Shown piece after piece: positions 16,581-26,484 of a stretch of 64,000 bases of DNA (the stretch's first letter is position 1; each line of letters opens with the position of its first letter). The notes beneath the pieces were generated by a model, which was given only the letters and a program-made list of their open reading frames with translations, did no database searches and was not told the origin of the DNA. The DNA is from Micromonospora sp. WMMD1082 (GTDB taxonomy: Bacteria; Actinomycetota; Actinomycetes; Mycobacteriales; Micromonosporaceae). The stretch lies in NCBI RefSeq assembly GCF_029626175.1, contig NZ_JARUBM010000002.1, forward strand, positions 1,178,001-1,242,000, in the 5' to 3' direction. The position numbers and the translations under genes were made by a program.

Positions 16581-17531
16581 GTGGCCCGCCAGTCGCCCCA
16601 ACGGCCGGACGCCGACGAGCCCGAGCTCGATGACACGACCGGCCTCGCCGAGCCGGATGCCGACGCACCGGACGCCGACGAGCCGGACGCCGTCGCGCCG
16701 GCCGACGCGGACCGCGCGCTCTGGGATGAGCTGCGGATCGACCCGGTGGAGATCGCCCTGCCGGCCGGCACCGGCTTCACCCTGCGGGCGTACCGGCCGG
16801 CCAGCGAACTGACCCCGACCGACGTGGCCGAACGCGACGCCGATGATCCGTTCCTCGCCCGCCGGCAGGTCGTGGAGACCGAGGAGGACGACGAGGGTGA
16901 CGTCGTCATCCTCGACGAGGACCTGGCCCGGGAGTTCGCCGAGAGCGACGACGAGGAGAAGCGCGCCGCGCGCGGCGACGCCGCCGGCGACGACGATGCC
17001 GACGAGAAGGACGCCGACGAGTCCGCCGACGACAAGGACGGCGACGAGGAGGTGCCCGTCTTCCTGAGCCACCGGGGTCGGCTGCTGCTGTTCAAGACGC
17101 CCGAATCCCTGGTCAGTTTCGTCCGGTCCGGCGCGCCCAACGATCTGTCCCAGCTGGACAGTTGGAATGAACTGTCCGAACGGGTGGAACCCGCCGACAT
17201 CGCGCCCCGGGACGAGGACGTCTACGAACTCGATCTCGTCGTGGAGAATCTTCGCGGCGGCCACGACACCTGGGATCCGACACTGCTCATCGAGGCCGGT
17301 GAGGTCGCCCGCGACCTCTCGTACGCGTTGCAGCTGCCTGCGGTGCTGGACATGCTCTCCAGCGGCTCCAGTCTCGACGACCTGGACGAGGCGCTGCGCG
17401 CCTCGGTCAACGGCGGAATCGGCGGCTTCATGGGGCGGCGTAGGCTGAAAAAAATTGGGGCACAAACCGCAAGTCTGGGCTGGCGGACCATTGTCGGAAA
17501 GATCTCTGCGGTCGTGGACTGGCGCGACTGA
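16581..17531 (+). CDS. Acidic actinobacterial protein of unknown function
   Basis: A 316-residue protein. The first 45 and residues about 110-160 are extremely rich in Asp/Glu (for example DDDADEKDADESADDKDGDE), while 160-316 look folded: VPVFLSHRGRLLLFKTPESLVSFVRSG, then AEDVYELDLVVENLRGGHDTWDP-like and ending in the basic RRRLKKIGAQ and VVDWRD. Homologues in actinobacteria are sometimes labelled primosomal protein without evidence. The GTG at 16581 follows GGAGG by 5 nt. It is followed directly by the conservon-linked protein. I cannot assign a role. Confidence 0.8.
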   Translation: MARQSPQRPDADEPELDDTTGLAEPDADAPDADEPDAVAPADADRALWDELRIDPVEIALPAGTGFTLRAYRPASELTPTDVAERDADDPFLARRQVVETEEDDEGDVVILDEDLAREFAESDDEEKRAARGDAAGDDDADEKDADESADDKDGDEEVPVFLSHRGRLLLFKTPESLVSFVRSGAPNDLSQLDSWNELSERVEPADIAPRDEDVYELDLVVENLRGGHDTWDPTLLIEAGEVARDLSYALQLPAVLDMLSSGSSLDDLDEALRASVNGGIGGFMGRRRLKKIGAQTASLGWRTIVGKISAVVDWRD

Positions 17532-17595
17532 CCCGTACCAGGGAGCATCAGTCTCTGGCAGAGAAAGCCCTGTGTCCCGGGAGGAGGACGACGCC

Positions 17596-19920
17596 GTGGC
17601 GCTCGTGCGCGTGTACTGCGGTCTGGCCTCGGCGGACCCGGCCGACCGACCGGTTTCGGCCGGGTCGGCGCTGACGTCCGCGGTGGTCGACGACGCAGGC
17701 CGTCTGCTGCATGTCTGCGAGATCGGCGACGACCCTGCGGGCTACGCCCGGCTGGTCACGCTGCTCGTGGAGCGCTCAGGCGGGCCGAGCGGTGCGGCGA
17801 TAGCCGCCGACAGCGACGACCACACCGTCACCTCGCTGCTGAGCGCCGCCGGCCGTCCGCTGGCGATCGCCGACGACGACTCGGTCGACGACTTCGCCGA
17901 GCGGTTCGCCGACGACGACTCGCTGGAGGAGATGCAGTCACCGCCGGCCGTCCGGCGGGCCATCGGCCTGGCGCGTTCCCTGCAGGCGGGTGCGCTGTCG
18001 GCCGTGACCCTGCCGGCCCCCCGCGACCTCGCCGGCTACAAGCAGGTGCTCGCCGCGCACGCCGCGCTGGCCAGCGGGCGGCACTCCGCGGCGGTCGCCC
18101 TGCGTGAGGTGCTGCGCGAGCTCTACCCGGCCGCGTTGCGCGCCTACCCCGATCCCGCCGAGTCGATCCCGCTGGCCGTGCTGGACGCCCTGCCCGAGCC
18201 GAGCATGCTCACCGACGCGGCCGGCCGTGGCCGTGACGCGGCGGTGACCGCCGACGCCGTCGCCGCGCAGCTCGCCGCGGAGGGTGCGGGCAACGCGGAG
18301 GCGATCGACGAGGCGGTCACCGCGCTGCGGGTCGCCATCACCGAGACGCCACGCCGGGCCACGGTCAACCGTGCCCTCACCTCCGCCGCCGCCGAGACCA
18401 TCCGGCAGGCGGTCGCCTCCGTCCGGGCCTGCGACGCCGGCTGCGACGCCCTGGTCGGCGCGCTGCGCGCCCGCACCGCCGGGCCGACGCAGGCGTCCGG
18501 CCGGCGGGCCGCGGCACGACGCGGCGAGCAGGTCGGCGAGCTGTCGGCCGCCGTCGCCGGCACGGGTGCCGGCCTGCGTGCGGTACGCCCCGGCGGCACC
18601 GAGCCATCCGTCGGGCGGCGCAGCCGACCGGAACCGATGCCGGGCAACGCCCCGCCGCCGTCGCCGCGCCCACTCGGGCCACCGCCGGTGGCTCCCTCCC
18701 CGGTTGCCCCGCCACCCGTCGCGCCCTCGCCGATGGCACCGGCCGCCGTGGCCGGCCCGCCCCGGTCGGCGTCGCCGGCCCGCGCCGAGCCACTTCCGTC
18801 GCGGATCGACGGGCCGACCAACCGGCCGATCTCCGCGCCGCCCCCGCCGCCGCCCGGGATCACCCCGATCGCGCCGGCACAGCGTGGGGCGATCCCGCCC
18901 GCCGAGGCGGGTGAGCCGTTCCGGCCGACCCTCACCACGGCGGCGATCAACAGTGCGCGGGCCGAGCGCCAGCGCACCGTGATCCCGCCCCGGCCGAAGA
19001 CCAACGGCGCGCCCCCGGCCCCGAGCGGCGGCTTCAGCGCCACCGACCTCAGCGTTCCGGTGCCGACGCCCCGACCGGAGCAGGAGACGCCTCCCCCGGG
19101 CTCCCGGTCGAACTGGCCGCTGGTCAACAACCCGGCGAACCCGGCCGACACGTCCGCGCGCAACCCCGTCGTCGGCTCGTACGACGACCGGGGCCGGCGC
19201 AGCGCCCCCGAGGCTCCCCAGGAGCCCGGTGCCGACCGCCGGGTGACCCCGCCGTGGCTCGCGGACGACCTGCCGCCGGAGCCACCGGTGCTGCGGCTGG
19301 TCGAGCCGCCGCCACTGGCCGACCGGGCGTTGCGCAACGGCGCCGAGGCGCAGCCGGAGAACCCACCGCTGCGGCTCGTCGACCGGGCCGGCCCGGAGCG
19401 CGGAAACCGGTCGGCCGAGCGCCTGGACCTCCCACCGGCGCGCCGACCGGAGCCCCCGGTCGAGCACCGACCGCCGCCGGTCTCCGACGAGGGCGACGGC
19501 GATCTGCTGATCTTCGCCCAGGCCAGGTCCGCCTGGTTCGTCGGTCACGGCGAGGAAGCCGACCTGGACTGGTCGACCACCGCCGACAGCGGGTGGCAGG
19601 CCGCCGAGCAGGCCGCCCGCCCCGCGGTGGGCGCCGACACCACGGCCGGGCTGCCCAAGCGCGTGCCGCAGGCCAACCTGGTGCCCGGGTCGCCGCTGCG
19701 CGAGGAGCGTCCGCTGCGGATCGTGCGCGACGCGGCCAGCCTTGCCGAGAACACCACCGGCTACTTCCGCGGCTGGCGCCGGGGGCAGGAGATCGGCGGG
19801 TTCGCGGTCGGCGGGCGACCGGGGCGGGAGGCCGCCGGCGGCTGGGACTTCAGCCGGGACACCGGTGACCGCGACGACGACCGGGAGTACGAGTACCGCT
19901 CCGCCGGCTTCCGCTCCTGA
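17596..19920 (+). CDS. Conservon-linked protein: IS110-like N-terminal domain, disordered linker, kinase-like tail
   Basis: A 774-residue protein in three parts. Residues 1-200 (VRVYCGLASADP, VVDDAGRLLHVCEIGDD, AIAADSDDHTVTSLLSAAGRPLAIADDD) resemble in layout the RNase H-like N-terminal domain of IS110 transposases, a weak likeness judged by eye. Residues about 330-650 are Pro/Ala/Arg-rich and probably disordered. The last 130 residues carry ARSAWF, DSGWQAAEQAA and GLPKRVPQANLVPG, repeating the tail of the histidine kinase encoded at 22.8-26.3 kb. GTG at 17596 follows GGGAGGAGG. No transposase C-terminal domain or inverted repeats are present, so it is not a mobile element gene. It probably works with the adjacent signalling cluster. 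Confidence 0.75.
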   Translation: MALVRVYCGLASADPADRPVSAGSALTSAVVDDAGRLLHVCEIGDDPAGYARLVTLLVERSGGPSGAAIAADSDDHTVTSLLSAAGRPLAIADDDSVDDFAERFADDDSLEEMQSPPAVRRAIGLARSLQAGALSAVTLPAPRDLAGYKQVLAAHAALASGRHSAAVALREVLRELYPAALRAYPDPAESIPLAVLDALPEPSMLTDAAGRGRDAAVTADAVAAQLAAEGAGNAEAIDEAVTALRVAITETPRRATVNRALTSAAAETIRQAVASVRACDAGCDALVGALRARTAGPTQASGRRAAARRGEQVGELSAAVAGTGAGLRAVRPGGTEPSVGRRSRPEPMPGNAPPPSPRPLGPPPVAPSPVAPPPVAPSPMAPAAVAGPPRSASPARAEPLPSRIDGPTNRPISAPPPPPPGITPIAPAQRGAIPPAEAGEPFRPTLTTAAINSARAERQRTVIPPRPKTNGAPPAPSGGFSATDLSVPVPTPRPEQETPPPGSRSNWPLVNNPANPADTSARNPVVGSYDDRGRRSAPEAPQEPGADRRVTPPWLADDLPPEPPVLRLVEPPPLADRALRNGAEAQPENPPLRLVDRAGPERGNRSAERLDLPPARRPEPPVEHRPPPVSDEGDGDLLIFAQARSAWFVGHGEEADLDWSTTADSGWQAAEQAARPAVGADTTAGLPKRVPQANLVPGSPLREERPLRIVRDAASLAENTTGYFRGWRRGQEIGGFAVGGRPGREAAGGWDFSRDTGDRDDDREYEYRSAGFRS

Positions 19921-20047
19921 CCTCTGCCACACGGCCTCCCACCTGCGTGTTCCTGCCCACACCCGGATAATTTGACGCCGGGTCGGCGGGGCCGGGAGCA
20001 TACCCGCGGAACAGCCGGCGGCAGGTCGCCGGGCGGGAAGGCGAGTC

Positions 20048-21265
20048 ATGGCGACACCGGTAACCGGCCCATCCGTGCTCACCCGACGCGGCGTACTGGC
20101 CGCGGCGGCGGGCACGCTACTGCTGGGCGCCTGCGGGCGCGAGGGCAGGCGCGAGGAGGCCGTGATCCGGCCGACCCCCGGGCACGAGCTGGTCGTCGGC
20201 GCCACGTTGGAGCTGAGCGGGCCCGGTGCGGCGCTGGGTGTCGCCCAGGAGCGGGCGCTGGCCATCAGCGCGGCGGCCCTCAACGACAAGGGCGTGCCGG
20301 TCGGCAACCTCCGCCGGAGGGTACGCCTGGAGGTGCTGGACAACGGCAGCGATCCCCAGCTCGCCGCCCGGCAGGCGACCGAGCTGGGCCGCCGCGACGA
20401 CGTGCACGCCCTGCTCGGGGCAACGCTGGCGGAGACCTCGATGTCGGTCATCGGGGTGGCGCAGAAGCTACGGCTGCCGTTCGTGTCGCTGGCGTTCGGC
20501 GACTCCATCTCCGTACCGCTGGCCCAGCGGGCCTTCATCTACAAGGTCACCCCGGAGGCCGGCGACGTGGCTCGCCGGCTCGCCCAGCTGATCGACGCCG
20601 AAGGACTGCGCCGGGTGGTGCTGCTGGCCGAGAACGGGCTGCACGGCGACTCCGGCGTGCGGGCCATGACGGGCGCGCTGCGCACCGCCGGGGTCGACCT
20701 GGCCCGCACCGTACGGCTGCCGGCCTCGGACGAGGGCGTGGCCCGCGCCGCTGAACAGGCCGTGGCGGCCCGGGCCGAGGCCGTGGTGGTGTGGGCCACC
20801 GCGCCGAGCTCCGGTGCCGCCGCGAGGGCGCTACGCGGGGCCGGACACCGCGGCGAGCTGTTCTTCGACGCCGGGGCGGTGGCCGAGGAGACCCTGGAGA
20901 GCCACAACCTGCCCGCCGTCGAGGGTTCCTACGCGGTCCACCCGTCGTCGCTGGGCGGCTCCACGGTCGCCAACAGCAGCGCCGCCGGACGCGCCTACCG
21001 CGACCTCGTCTCGGCGTACATCCGCCAGCACGGCGCCTACCGCGGCTTCGCTCCGTACGCCTCGGACGCCCTGCTGCTCATCAGCACGGCGGCGCAGTTG
21101 GCCGACAGCGTGGACCGTGGCCGGCTGCGGGCGTACCTGCAGAACCAGGTCACCGACGGGATGGCGGGGATGTACTCGTTCACGCCCATCCGGCACAGCG
21201 GCATGGAGCGCCACTCCCTGGGCGTGTACCGCGTCGACAACGGCGCCTGGAACCGGCTGAGCTGA
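20048..21265 (+). CDS. ABC-type branched-chain amino acid-like substrate-binding lipoprotein
   Basis: Periplasmic-binding-protein type I fold (LivJ-like), 405 residues. The N-terminus LTRRGVLAAAAGTLLLGAC contains a twin-arginine-like pair and a lipobox with the lipid-attachment Cys at about residue 32, so it is probably a cell-surface lipoprotein. The fold is seen in VVGATLELSGPGAALG, LLGATLAETSMSVIGVAQ and FFDAGAVAEETLE. No permease or ATPase genes lie next to it; it sits convergently beside the conservon. It may sense a ligand for the signalling cluster rather than feed a transporter; that is inference. Confidence 0.88.
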   Translation: MATPVTGPSVLTRRGVLAAAAGTLLLGACGREGRREEAVIRPTPGHELVVGATLELSGPGAALGVAQERALAISAAALNDKGVPVGNLRRRVRLEVLDNGSDPQLAARQATELGRRDDVHALLGATLAETSMSVIGVAQKLRLPFVSLAFGDSISVPLAQRAFIYKVTPEAGDVARRLAQLIDAEGLRRVVLLAENGLHGDSGVRAMTGALRTAGVDLARTVRLPASDEGVARAAEQAVAARAEAVVVWATAPSSGAAARALRGAGHRGELFFDAGAVAEETLESHNLPAVEGSYAVHPSSLGGSTVANSSAAGRAYRDLVSAYIRQHGAYRGFAPYASDALLLISTAAQLADSVDRGRLRAYLQNQVTDGMAGMYSFTPIRHSGMERHSLGVYRVDNGAWNRLS

Positions 21266-21321
21266 CGCAGCCAACAGCGCCCGGTGGCGGCGGGGCCGTC
21301 ACCGGGCGCTGGAACCGATCG

Positions 21322-21936
21322 TCAGGCGGGCGCGACGGCGCGCGAGCGACGCATCGTGAGCACGTACTCGACCAGCGAGATCAGTACGTGCTTCGTCGAC
21401 TCCCGGTTCCGGGCGTCGCAGGCCACCACCGGCACGTCGCTGGAGATGGCAAGCGCATCCCGAACGTCCTGCGGGTCGTGGTACTGCATACCGTCGAAGC
21501 AGTTGATGGCCACCAGGTACGGCAGCCGCCGGTGCTCGAAGAAATCGATCGCCGCGAAACAGTCGGCCAGTCGACGGGTGTCCACCAGCACGACCGCACC
21601 GATCGCCCCCCGCACCAGTTCATCCCACATGAACCAGAAACGGGTCTGACCCGGCGTACCGAAGAGGTACAGGATCAGGTCACGATCGATCGAGATACGA
21701 CCGAAGTCCATGGCCACCGTGGTCGTCGTCTTCCCCGGCACCTGCCGGGTGTCGTCGACGCCGACCCCGGCGGAAGTCATGATGGCCTCGGTGGTCAGCG
21801 GCGTGATCTCCGAGACCGAGCCGACCAGCGTCGTCTTACCGACGCCGAATCCACCGGCGATAACAATCTTCGCCGACGTCACGCGCCCGCTCGGGGTCGG
21901 CGGGCGGTGCGACATGTCAGAGCCTGCGAAGTCCAC
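21322..21936 (-). CDS. Ras-like small GTPase of the conservon (CvnD/MglA-like)
   Basis: A 204-residue GTP-binding protein: P-loop GGFGVGKTT near residue 27, switch regions TTTVAMDFGRI and LFGTPGQ, and a nucleotide-specificity loop altered to INCFDG. This is the CvnD type that works with a roadblock protein. The start is ambiguous: a GTG at 21936 overlapping the DUF742 gene by 20 nt has GGAGAGGG upstream and gives the usual MDFAGSD beginning; an ATG at 21915 lies 1 nt after the DUF742 stop. I chose the former. Confidence 0.93.
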   Translation of the reverse strand: MDFAGSDMSHRPPTPSGRVTSAKIVIAGGFGVGKTTLVGSVSEITPLTTEAIMTSAGVGVDDTRQVPGKTTTTVAMDFGRISIDRDLILYLFGTPGQTRFWFMWDELVRGAIGAVVLVDTRRLADCFAAIDFFEHRRLPYLVAINCFDGMQYHDPQDVRDALAISSDVPVVACDARNRESTKHVLISLVEYVLTMRRSRAVAPA

Positions 21937-22294
21937 TCAGCACCCTCTCCAGCAGTTCAGTGCCCACCGCGTCGTCCGAGTCGTCCAGGATGGTCGGCTC
22001 GTGGACCGCGACCAGGCCGTCCGTCGCCATATCGGCGATGAGCACCCGGGCCACGCCGAGCGGAAGTTGCATTCGCGCCGCGATCTCGGCGAGCGACTGC
22101 ACGCGTCCGTCACACAGCGCGGCGATGTACTGGTGCTCACGGCCTTGCCCACCATTGCCAGTGGCTGCGGCCCGACCGCGCACCGTCGTCTCGACCAGCG
22201 CCTCCAGGGCGATGTCGAGGCGGGGACGGGTACGACCTCGGGTCACGGCGTATGGACGGACCAACGCGCCGGTCGGCTCGTCACGATCGGCCAT
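21917..22294 (-). CDS. DUF742 protein of the conservon (CvnC-like)
   Basis: A 125-residue protein: VRPYAVTRGRTRP near the N-terminus, EHQYIAALCDGRVQSLAEIAARMQLPLGVARVLIADM as a winged-helix-like middle, and a GLVAVHEP end segment. DUF742 proteins occur almost only between roadblock and GTPase genes in actinobacterial conservons. The ATG at 22294 has GGAGGTGAGC upstream. It is translated between its two partners in the same operon. Confidence 0.93.
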   Translation of the reverse strand: MADRDEPTGALVRPYAVTRGRTRPRLDIALEALVETTVRGRAAATGNGGQGREHQYIAALCDGRVQSLAEIAARMQLPLGVARVLIADMATDGLVAVHEPTILDDSDDAVGTELLERVLSGLRRL

Positions 22295-22394
22295 GTCGCC
22301 GCTCACCTCCTTCGTACCCGGCACCGGCTCGCACCGGTGCTACCCGTTGTATGCAATGTTGTCGCCCCGCCTGCCCCACCGGCCGGCGAGACGA

Positions 22395-22799
22395 TCAGCC
22401 CATCATCCCCACGGCCGTACGCGGCTGCGGGGTCAGGGCGTCGCCCACCCGGTCCACCAGTAGAGCCATCTCGTAACCGACCTGTCCCACGTCGCAACTG
22501 CGGGCGGCAAGCACCGCGAACGACGAGCCGTCGGAAATCGACATCAGGAACAGGAAGCCATTGTCCATCTCGACCACGGTCTGCAGCACGGCGCCTCCCT
22601 CGAAACAGCGGGCCGCGCCCTGGGTCAGGCTGACCAGGCCGGAGGCGATCGCCGCCAGCTGGTCCGCCCGGTCCCGAGGAAGGTCTCGTGACGACGCCAG
22701 GAGCAGGCCGTCCGCGGAAACGGCGACCGCATGCGCGACACCGGGCACCCGATCGGCGAAGTTGGCCAGCAGCCAACCGAGATCCTGCGTACTAGTCAT
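22395..22799 (-). CDS. Roadblock/LC7 domain protein (CvnB-like)
   Basis: A 134-residue single-domain roadblock/LC7 protein: [32 protein letters not shown], then [19 protein letters not shown] and [23 protein letters not shown]. It resembles MglB, a GTPase-activating dimer for Ras-like proteins, and its GTPase is two genes downstream. Its ATG overlaps the histidine kinase stop by 4 nt. Confidence 0.94.
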   Translation of the reverse strand: MTSTQDLGWLLANFADRVPGVAHAVAVSADGLLLASSRDLPRDRADQLAAIASGLVSLTQGAARCFEGGAVLQTVVEMDNGFLFLMSISDGSSFAVLAARSCDVGQVGYEMALLVDRVGDALTPQPRTAVGMMG

Positions 22800-25700
22800 C
22801 CTTCTTGCTCCTTCTGCCCGCTCCCGGCCATCGGGCCTGAGCCAGACTGCGAGGATTGCTGCCCGCCCGGGGTTCCCTCCGGGCCGGTCGGGTTGCTGTC
22901 CGACGGGTGGCTACGCCCCCGCTGGACCCCCCGGTGGTAGGCGGAGAGCAGACCGCGCACCGATTCCGGGTTACGACGCTGTACCGAGGTGGTCGGCTTC
23001 TCCACCGCTCCCGGTACGAGCTGCGCCATCGGCGTACGCTTCGGCAGCCCGGTCTCCGTGGTGCCGCTGGGCGGCGCCTGGCTGGCCGCGGAGGCAGCCC
23101 GCCAGCCGTCGTCGGCCGCGGTCTGCCAGACGCTCTCCTGCGACGCCGAACGGTGCGGGGGCCGGTTCTCCTGCGGTGCCGGGCGGTGCGGGAGCCGGCT
23201 CTCGGCGGCGCCGGGACGGGGCCCGCCGCTCGCCGCCGCGCCGTTCCCGCCAGCGGCCGTCGGAGTCTGTGCCATCGGTACGTTACCTGTCGTCCCGGTG
23301 TGGTTCTGCTGGACGGATCGGCCCGCGACGTCGACCGTGGAGAGCTGCTGGGTGGCCGCACCGGCCGTGGCCGGCTGCCGAGCGCCCGCCGACTCCTCCG
23401 GACCCGGCCGGCGGGTGCGGAACCACGCCGACTCCAGCTCCCGGAAGATCGGCAGCTCCATCGTCTCGTCCGCGTACCGCTGCCGGTTCTGCGCCTGGGG
23501 CGGCGTCGGCGCGGTCGGCTGGGGCGCCGAGACCGGCCGCGCGGCCGGTGCCTGACGCTGCACCCGGGGCAGTTCGGTGGTCATGTCCAGCGCGGCGGCC
23601 AGCCGCTCGGGCACGGGCGGGGCGGCCGGTTCCCCGGCCACCGGCGGCCAGGCCGGCGGCATCGGGGCGCCACCCGGGGCGGGCGCCGCCGAGACGGGCC
23701 GCTGCGGCAGCGGGCTGCCGGGCGGCGTCGACACCGGCGAACTGGAGACCGGAGCGGACGACACGGGCTGACCGGAGACCGGCGCCGCCGACACCGGCGG
23801 GGCGGAGTACGGCGTGCCGGACACGGGCGGCGACGAGACCGGGGGCATCGCCGGCGGAGCGTACGCCCCGGCCTCGGGGCTGCTCGGCAGCTGGCGAGGA
23901 ATGGTCGGCTGCTGGCCGGTGACGCCCGGCTCGTCGGTGGACCGGCGCTGTGGCAGCGGGTCGACCGAGTGGCCGTTCGACGTACGCGGAGGGAAGTTGT
24001 TGCCCCCCGTGGTGCCGCTGGCACCGGTGAGGTCCGACCAGGCGGGCAGGTTGCCCGCACTCCCCACGGTGGCCGGCGTGCCGGAGCCGTTGCGGCTGGC
24101 CGGGTCGAAGGGGCGGCCGCCGAGGGTCACCTGGTTGCCCGAGCCACCGGGCGGACGCGTGGCCGGGGCCGATGGTGCGGACGCACCGTTGCCGAGCGCG
24201 GGCAGCGCGCCGAACGCCGGGTTCGGCCCGGACGGGGGACCGGCAGCGGCGGGCAGCGCGGCGGCCGGCAGCCCTCGACCGGACAGTGCCCGGGGCACCA
24301 GCACGGTGGGCGGCAGCGTGCAGTCGGCGACGGTGCCGCGGTCGCTGCCGGGACGCAGCTCGACCTTGACGCCGTGCCGGGACGCCAGGCGGGCGACCAC
24401 GACCAGGCCCATCATCCGGGAGACGGCCACGTCCACCTGCGGCGGCGTGGCCAGCCGCTCGTTGAGGTCGGCCAGCTGCTCGCCGCTGATGCCGATGCCC
24501 CGGTCCTCCACGTACAGCGAGGCACGGTCGCCGACCCGGCGGGCCTCGACCAGCACCTGCGAGTCCGGTGGCGAGAACGCGGTGGCGTTGTCGAACAGCT
24601 CGGCGACGAGGTGGACCAGGTCGTTGACGGCGTGCGCGGCGACCTCGATGTCCCGGTCGATCACCCCGAACTCGATCCGGGTGTAGTGCTCGACCTCGGA
24701 CTGCGCGGCGCGCAGCACGTCGATCAGCGCGGCCGGCTCCCGCTGCACACGGGTCGAGTCGGCACCGGCGAGGACCAGGAGGTTCTCGTCGTTGCGGCGC
24801 ATCCGGGTGGCCAGGTGGTCCAGCTGGAACAGCTCGGCCAGCCGGTCCGGGTCCTCCTCGCCGCGCTCCAGCCGGTCGAGGTGGCCGATCAGCCGGTCGA
24901 CCAGGATCTGGGACCGGCGGGCCAGATTGACGAACATCGTCGCGACGGACGCCCGCAGCGCGGCCTGCTCGGCGGCGGTACGGACCGCTTCCAGGTGGAC
25001 CGCGTTGAACGCCTCGGTCACCTGGCCGAACTCGTCCTTGCTCCGCACCGGCAGCGGCTCGGCGATCTGGTTGGCCAGCTGCACCGGGGAGAGCTGCCCG
25101 GTGACCTGCGGGTCGCGCAGCCGGGCCACTGCCTGGGGCAGCCCGTACTGGGCGATGGAGAGCGCGCCCTGGCGAAGCTCACGCAGCGAACGGGCCATCG
25201 AGCGGGCCACCAGGAACGCCAGGAAGATCGCCAGCAGCAGCATCGTGAGCAGCAGGCCGGTCTCCAGGAACACCTGGCGCTGCACGTCGGAGCGGAGTTC
25301 GCCGGCCTGGGTCACCACGTCGGAGTCGAACTTCTGCTCGACCGAGCGGATCAGCTTGCCGTTGGCGACCAGCGCAGCGTCCCACTGCTCCGGGGTGAAG
25401 GAGACGCCGGCGAGGTTCTGGGAGTTGTCCGCGTTGACCTGGCTGATGTAGATCGTCGCCTGCCGGCGGTCGCCGCCGCCGATGGTCTGGGCGTGGAACT
25501 CCTCCTCCTCCTCGGTGGCGACCGCGCTGAAGCTCTGCTGCGCCTGCAGCTGTCCGGTCTCGCTGGAGATGTAGTCCGTCCGCAGGGTCGCGCTCATGCC
25601 GCCCGCGTCCAGCGCACGGTGCACCACCACCCGGCGGATGGAGAGCCACTCCTTCTCCCGGGCCACGGCGGCGGCGGCCCGCATCCGGTCGCTCAGGTCG

Positions 25701-26290
25701 TTGTCACCGGCCAGCTGGCTGGCCGAATCCCGGACGGTGAGCAGCTGGTTGATCAGCTCGTCGTAGGACTGGAGGGCGTCGGTGACCCGGAACTTGCCGT
25801 TGAGCACCTGACTGCGGGCGCCCGGCAGGTCACCGAGGCGCTCGTCGATCTGGGCGAGCAGCCCCTGCAGGCTGACGGGCAGGTCGGCGAGGTCGGCCCG
25901 CTGCCGCGAGTAGGGGCCCTTGGCCTCGTCCACGCGCGACGAGGTGTCGCTGTAGACCGCGGTTGCCTTCTTCTTCGCCTCCGACTCGGCCTGACCCGCC
26001 TGCTGCGGCTCCACGCTGAGCAGAAGCACGGCGGCGGTCCGCTCGTCCTGTAGACCGTCCACCAGCTCGCCGGAGTGGCCGATCAGCTCGGCGAGGTCGC
26101 CGGCCCGGTTGGCGTCGTTCAAGGCGCCCAAGTGGTCGACCAGACCGCTTGTGCCCACGACGACCGTGGCGATGGTCGGCACGATCATGATGAGACCGAG
26201 CTTGGACCAGATCGGCATGTCGCGGAGCCGACCTGCCGGCCGGCGTAGACGCGACAGGAGGGAACCTGCCGTCTTCGGCCGTTTGCTCAC
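22796..26290 (-). CDS. Nitrate/nitrite-sensing-domain histidine kinase (CvnA-like)
   Basis: A 1164-residue membrane sensor kinase. A first membrane helix lies at about residues 30-50 ([19 protein letters not shown]), an extracytoplasmic NIT domain to about 310, a second helix [17 protein letters not shown] near 320, then HAMP, the dimerisation segment [20 protein letters not shown] and a HATPase domain with [12 protein letters not shown] and YVEDRGIGI. About 450 C-terminal residues are Pro/Ala/Ser-rich, with a run of short VSxxPVS repeats, ending in [14 protein letters not shown], a motif shared with the protein at 17.6 kb. GTG at 26290 follows GAGGGCGGTGAC; the open frame upstream is not conserved. 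It heads the conservon operon. Confidence 0.93.
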   Translation of the reverse strand: MSKRPKTAGSLLSRLRRPAGRLRDMPIWSKLGLIMIVPTIATVVVGTSGLVDHLGALNDANRAGDLAELIGHSGELVDGLQDERTAAVLLLSVEPQQAGQAESEAKKKATAVYSDTSSRVDEAKGPYSRQRADLADLPVSLQGLLAQIDERLGDLPGARSQVLNGKFRVTDALQSYDELINQLLTVRDSASQLAGDNDLSDRMRAAAAVAREKEWLSIRRVVVHRALDAGGMSATLRTDYISSETGQLQAQQSFSAVATEEEEEFHAQTIGGGDRRQATIYISQVNADNSQNLAGVSFTPEQWDAALVANGKLIRSVEQKFDSDVVTQAGELRSDVQRQVFLETGLLLTMLLLAIFLAFLVARSMARSLRELRQGALSIAQYGLPQAVARLRDPQVTGQLSPVQLANQIAEPLPVRSKDEFGQVTEAFNAVHLEAVRTAAEQAALRASVATMFVNLARRSQILVDRLIGHLDRLERGEEDPDRLAELFQLDHLATRMRRNDENLLVLAGADSTRVQREPAALIDVLRAAQSEVEHYTRIEFGVIDRDIEVAAHAVNDLVHLVAELFDNATAFSPPDSQVLVEARRVGDRASLYVEDRGIGISGEQLADLNERLATPPQVDVAVSRMMGLVVVARLASRHGVKVELRPGSDRGTVADCTLPPTVLVPRALSGRGLPAAALPAAAGPPSGPNPAFGALPALGNGASAPSAPATRPPGGSGNQVTLGGRPFDPASRNGSGTPATVGSAGNLPAWSDLTGASGTTGGNNFPPRTSNGHSVDPLPQRRSTDEPGVTGQQPTIPRQLPSSPEAGAYAPPAMPPVSSPPVSGTPYSAPPVSAAPVSGQPVSSAPVSSSPVSTPPGSPLPQRPVSAAPAPGGAPMPPAWPPVAGEPAAPPVPERLAAALDMTTELPRVQRQAPAARPVSAPQPTAPTPPQAQNRQRYADETMELPIFRELESAWFRTRRPGPEESAGARQPATAGAATQQLSTVDVAGRSVQQNHTGTTGNVPMAQTPTAAGGNGAAASGGPRPGAAESRLPHRPAPQENRPPHRSASQESVWQTAADDGWRAASAASQAPPSGTTETGLPKRTPMAQLVPGAVEKPTTSVQRRNPESVRGLLSAYHRGVQRGRSHPSDSNPTGPEGTPGGQQSSQSGSGPMAGSGQKEQEG

Positions 26291-26484
26291 GTCACCGCCC
26301 TCGTGATTGCAGCGTCCGCGTTGCCCCCCGGACAACGCCCAGCAGCCGACCCGGCGGGTCGGACCATCCGAGATTCCATCACGCCGCTCCGGAAAGAGAA
26401 AGCCCAGGTTGGCCGCAGCCGGAGGTGTGATGAGATGTTGATGCAATTTGATCGCGGTCCGTCTGTCCGGAGTCACTTAAAGTA

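Noticed and set aside
17596..19920. Active IS110 transposase gene
   Set aside because: No C-terminal transposase domain or IS ends; the protein continues into a linker and a tail shared with the sensor kinase.
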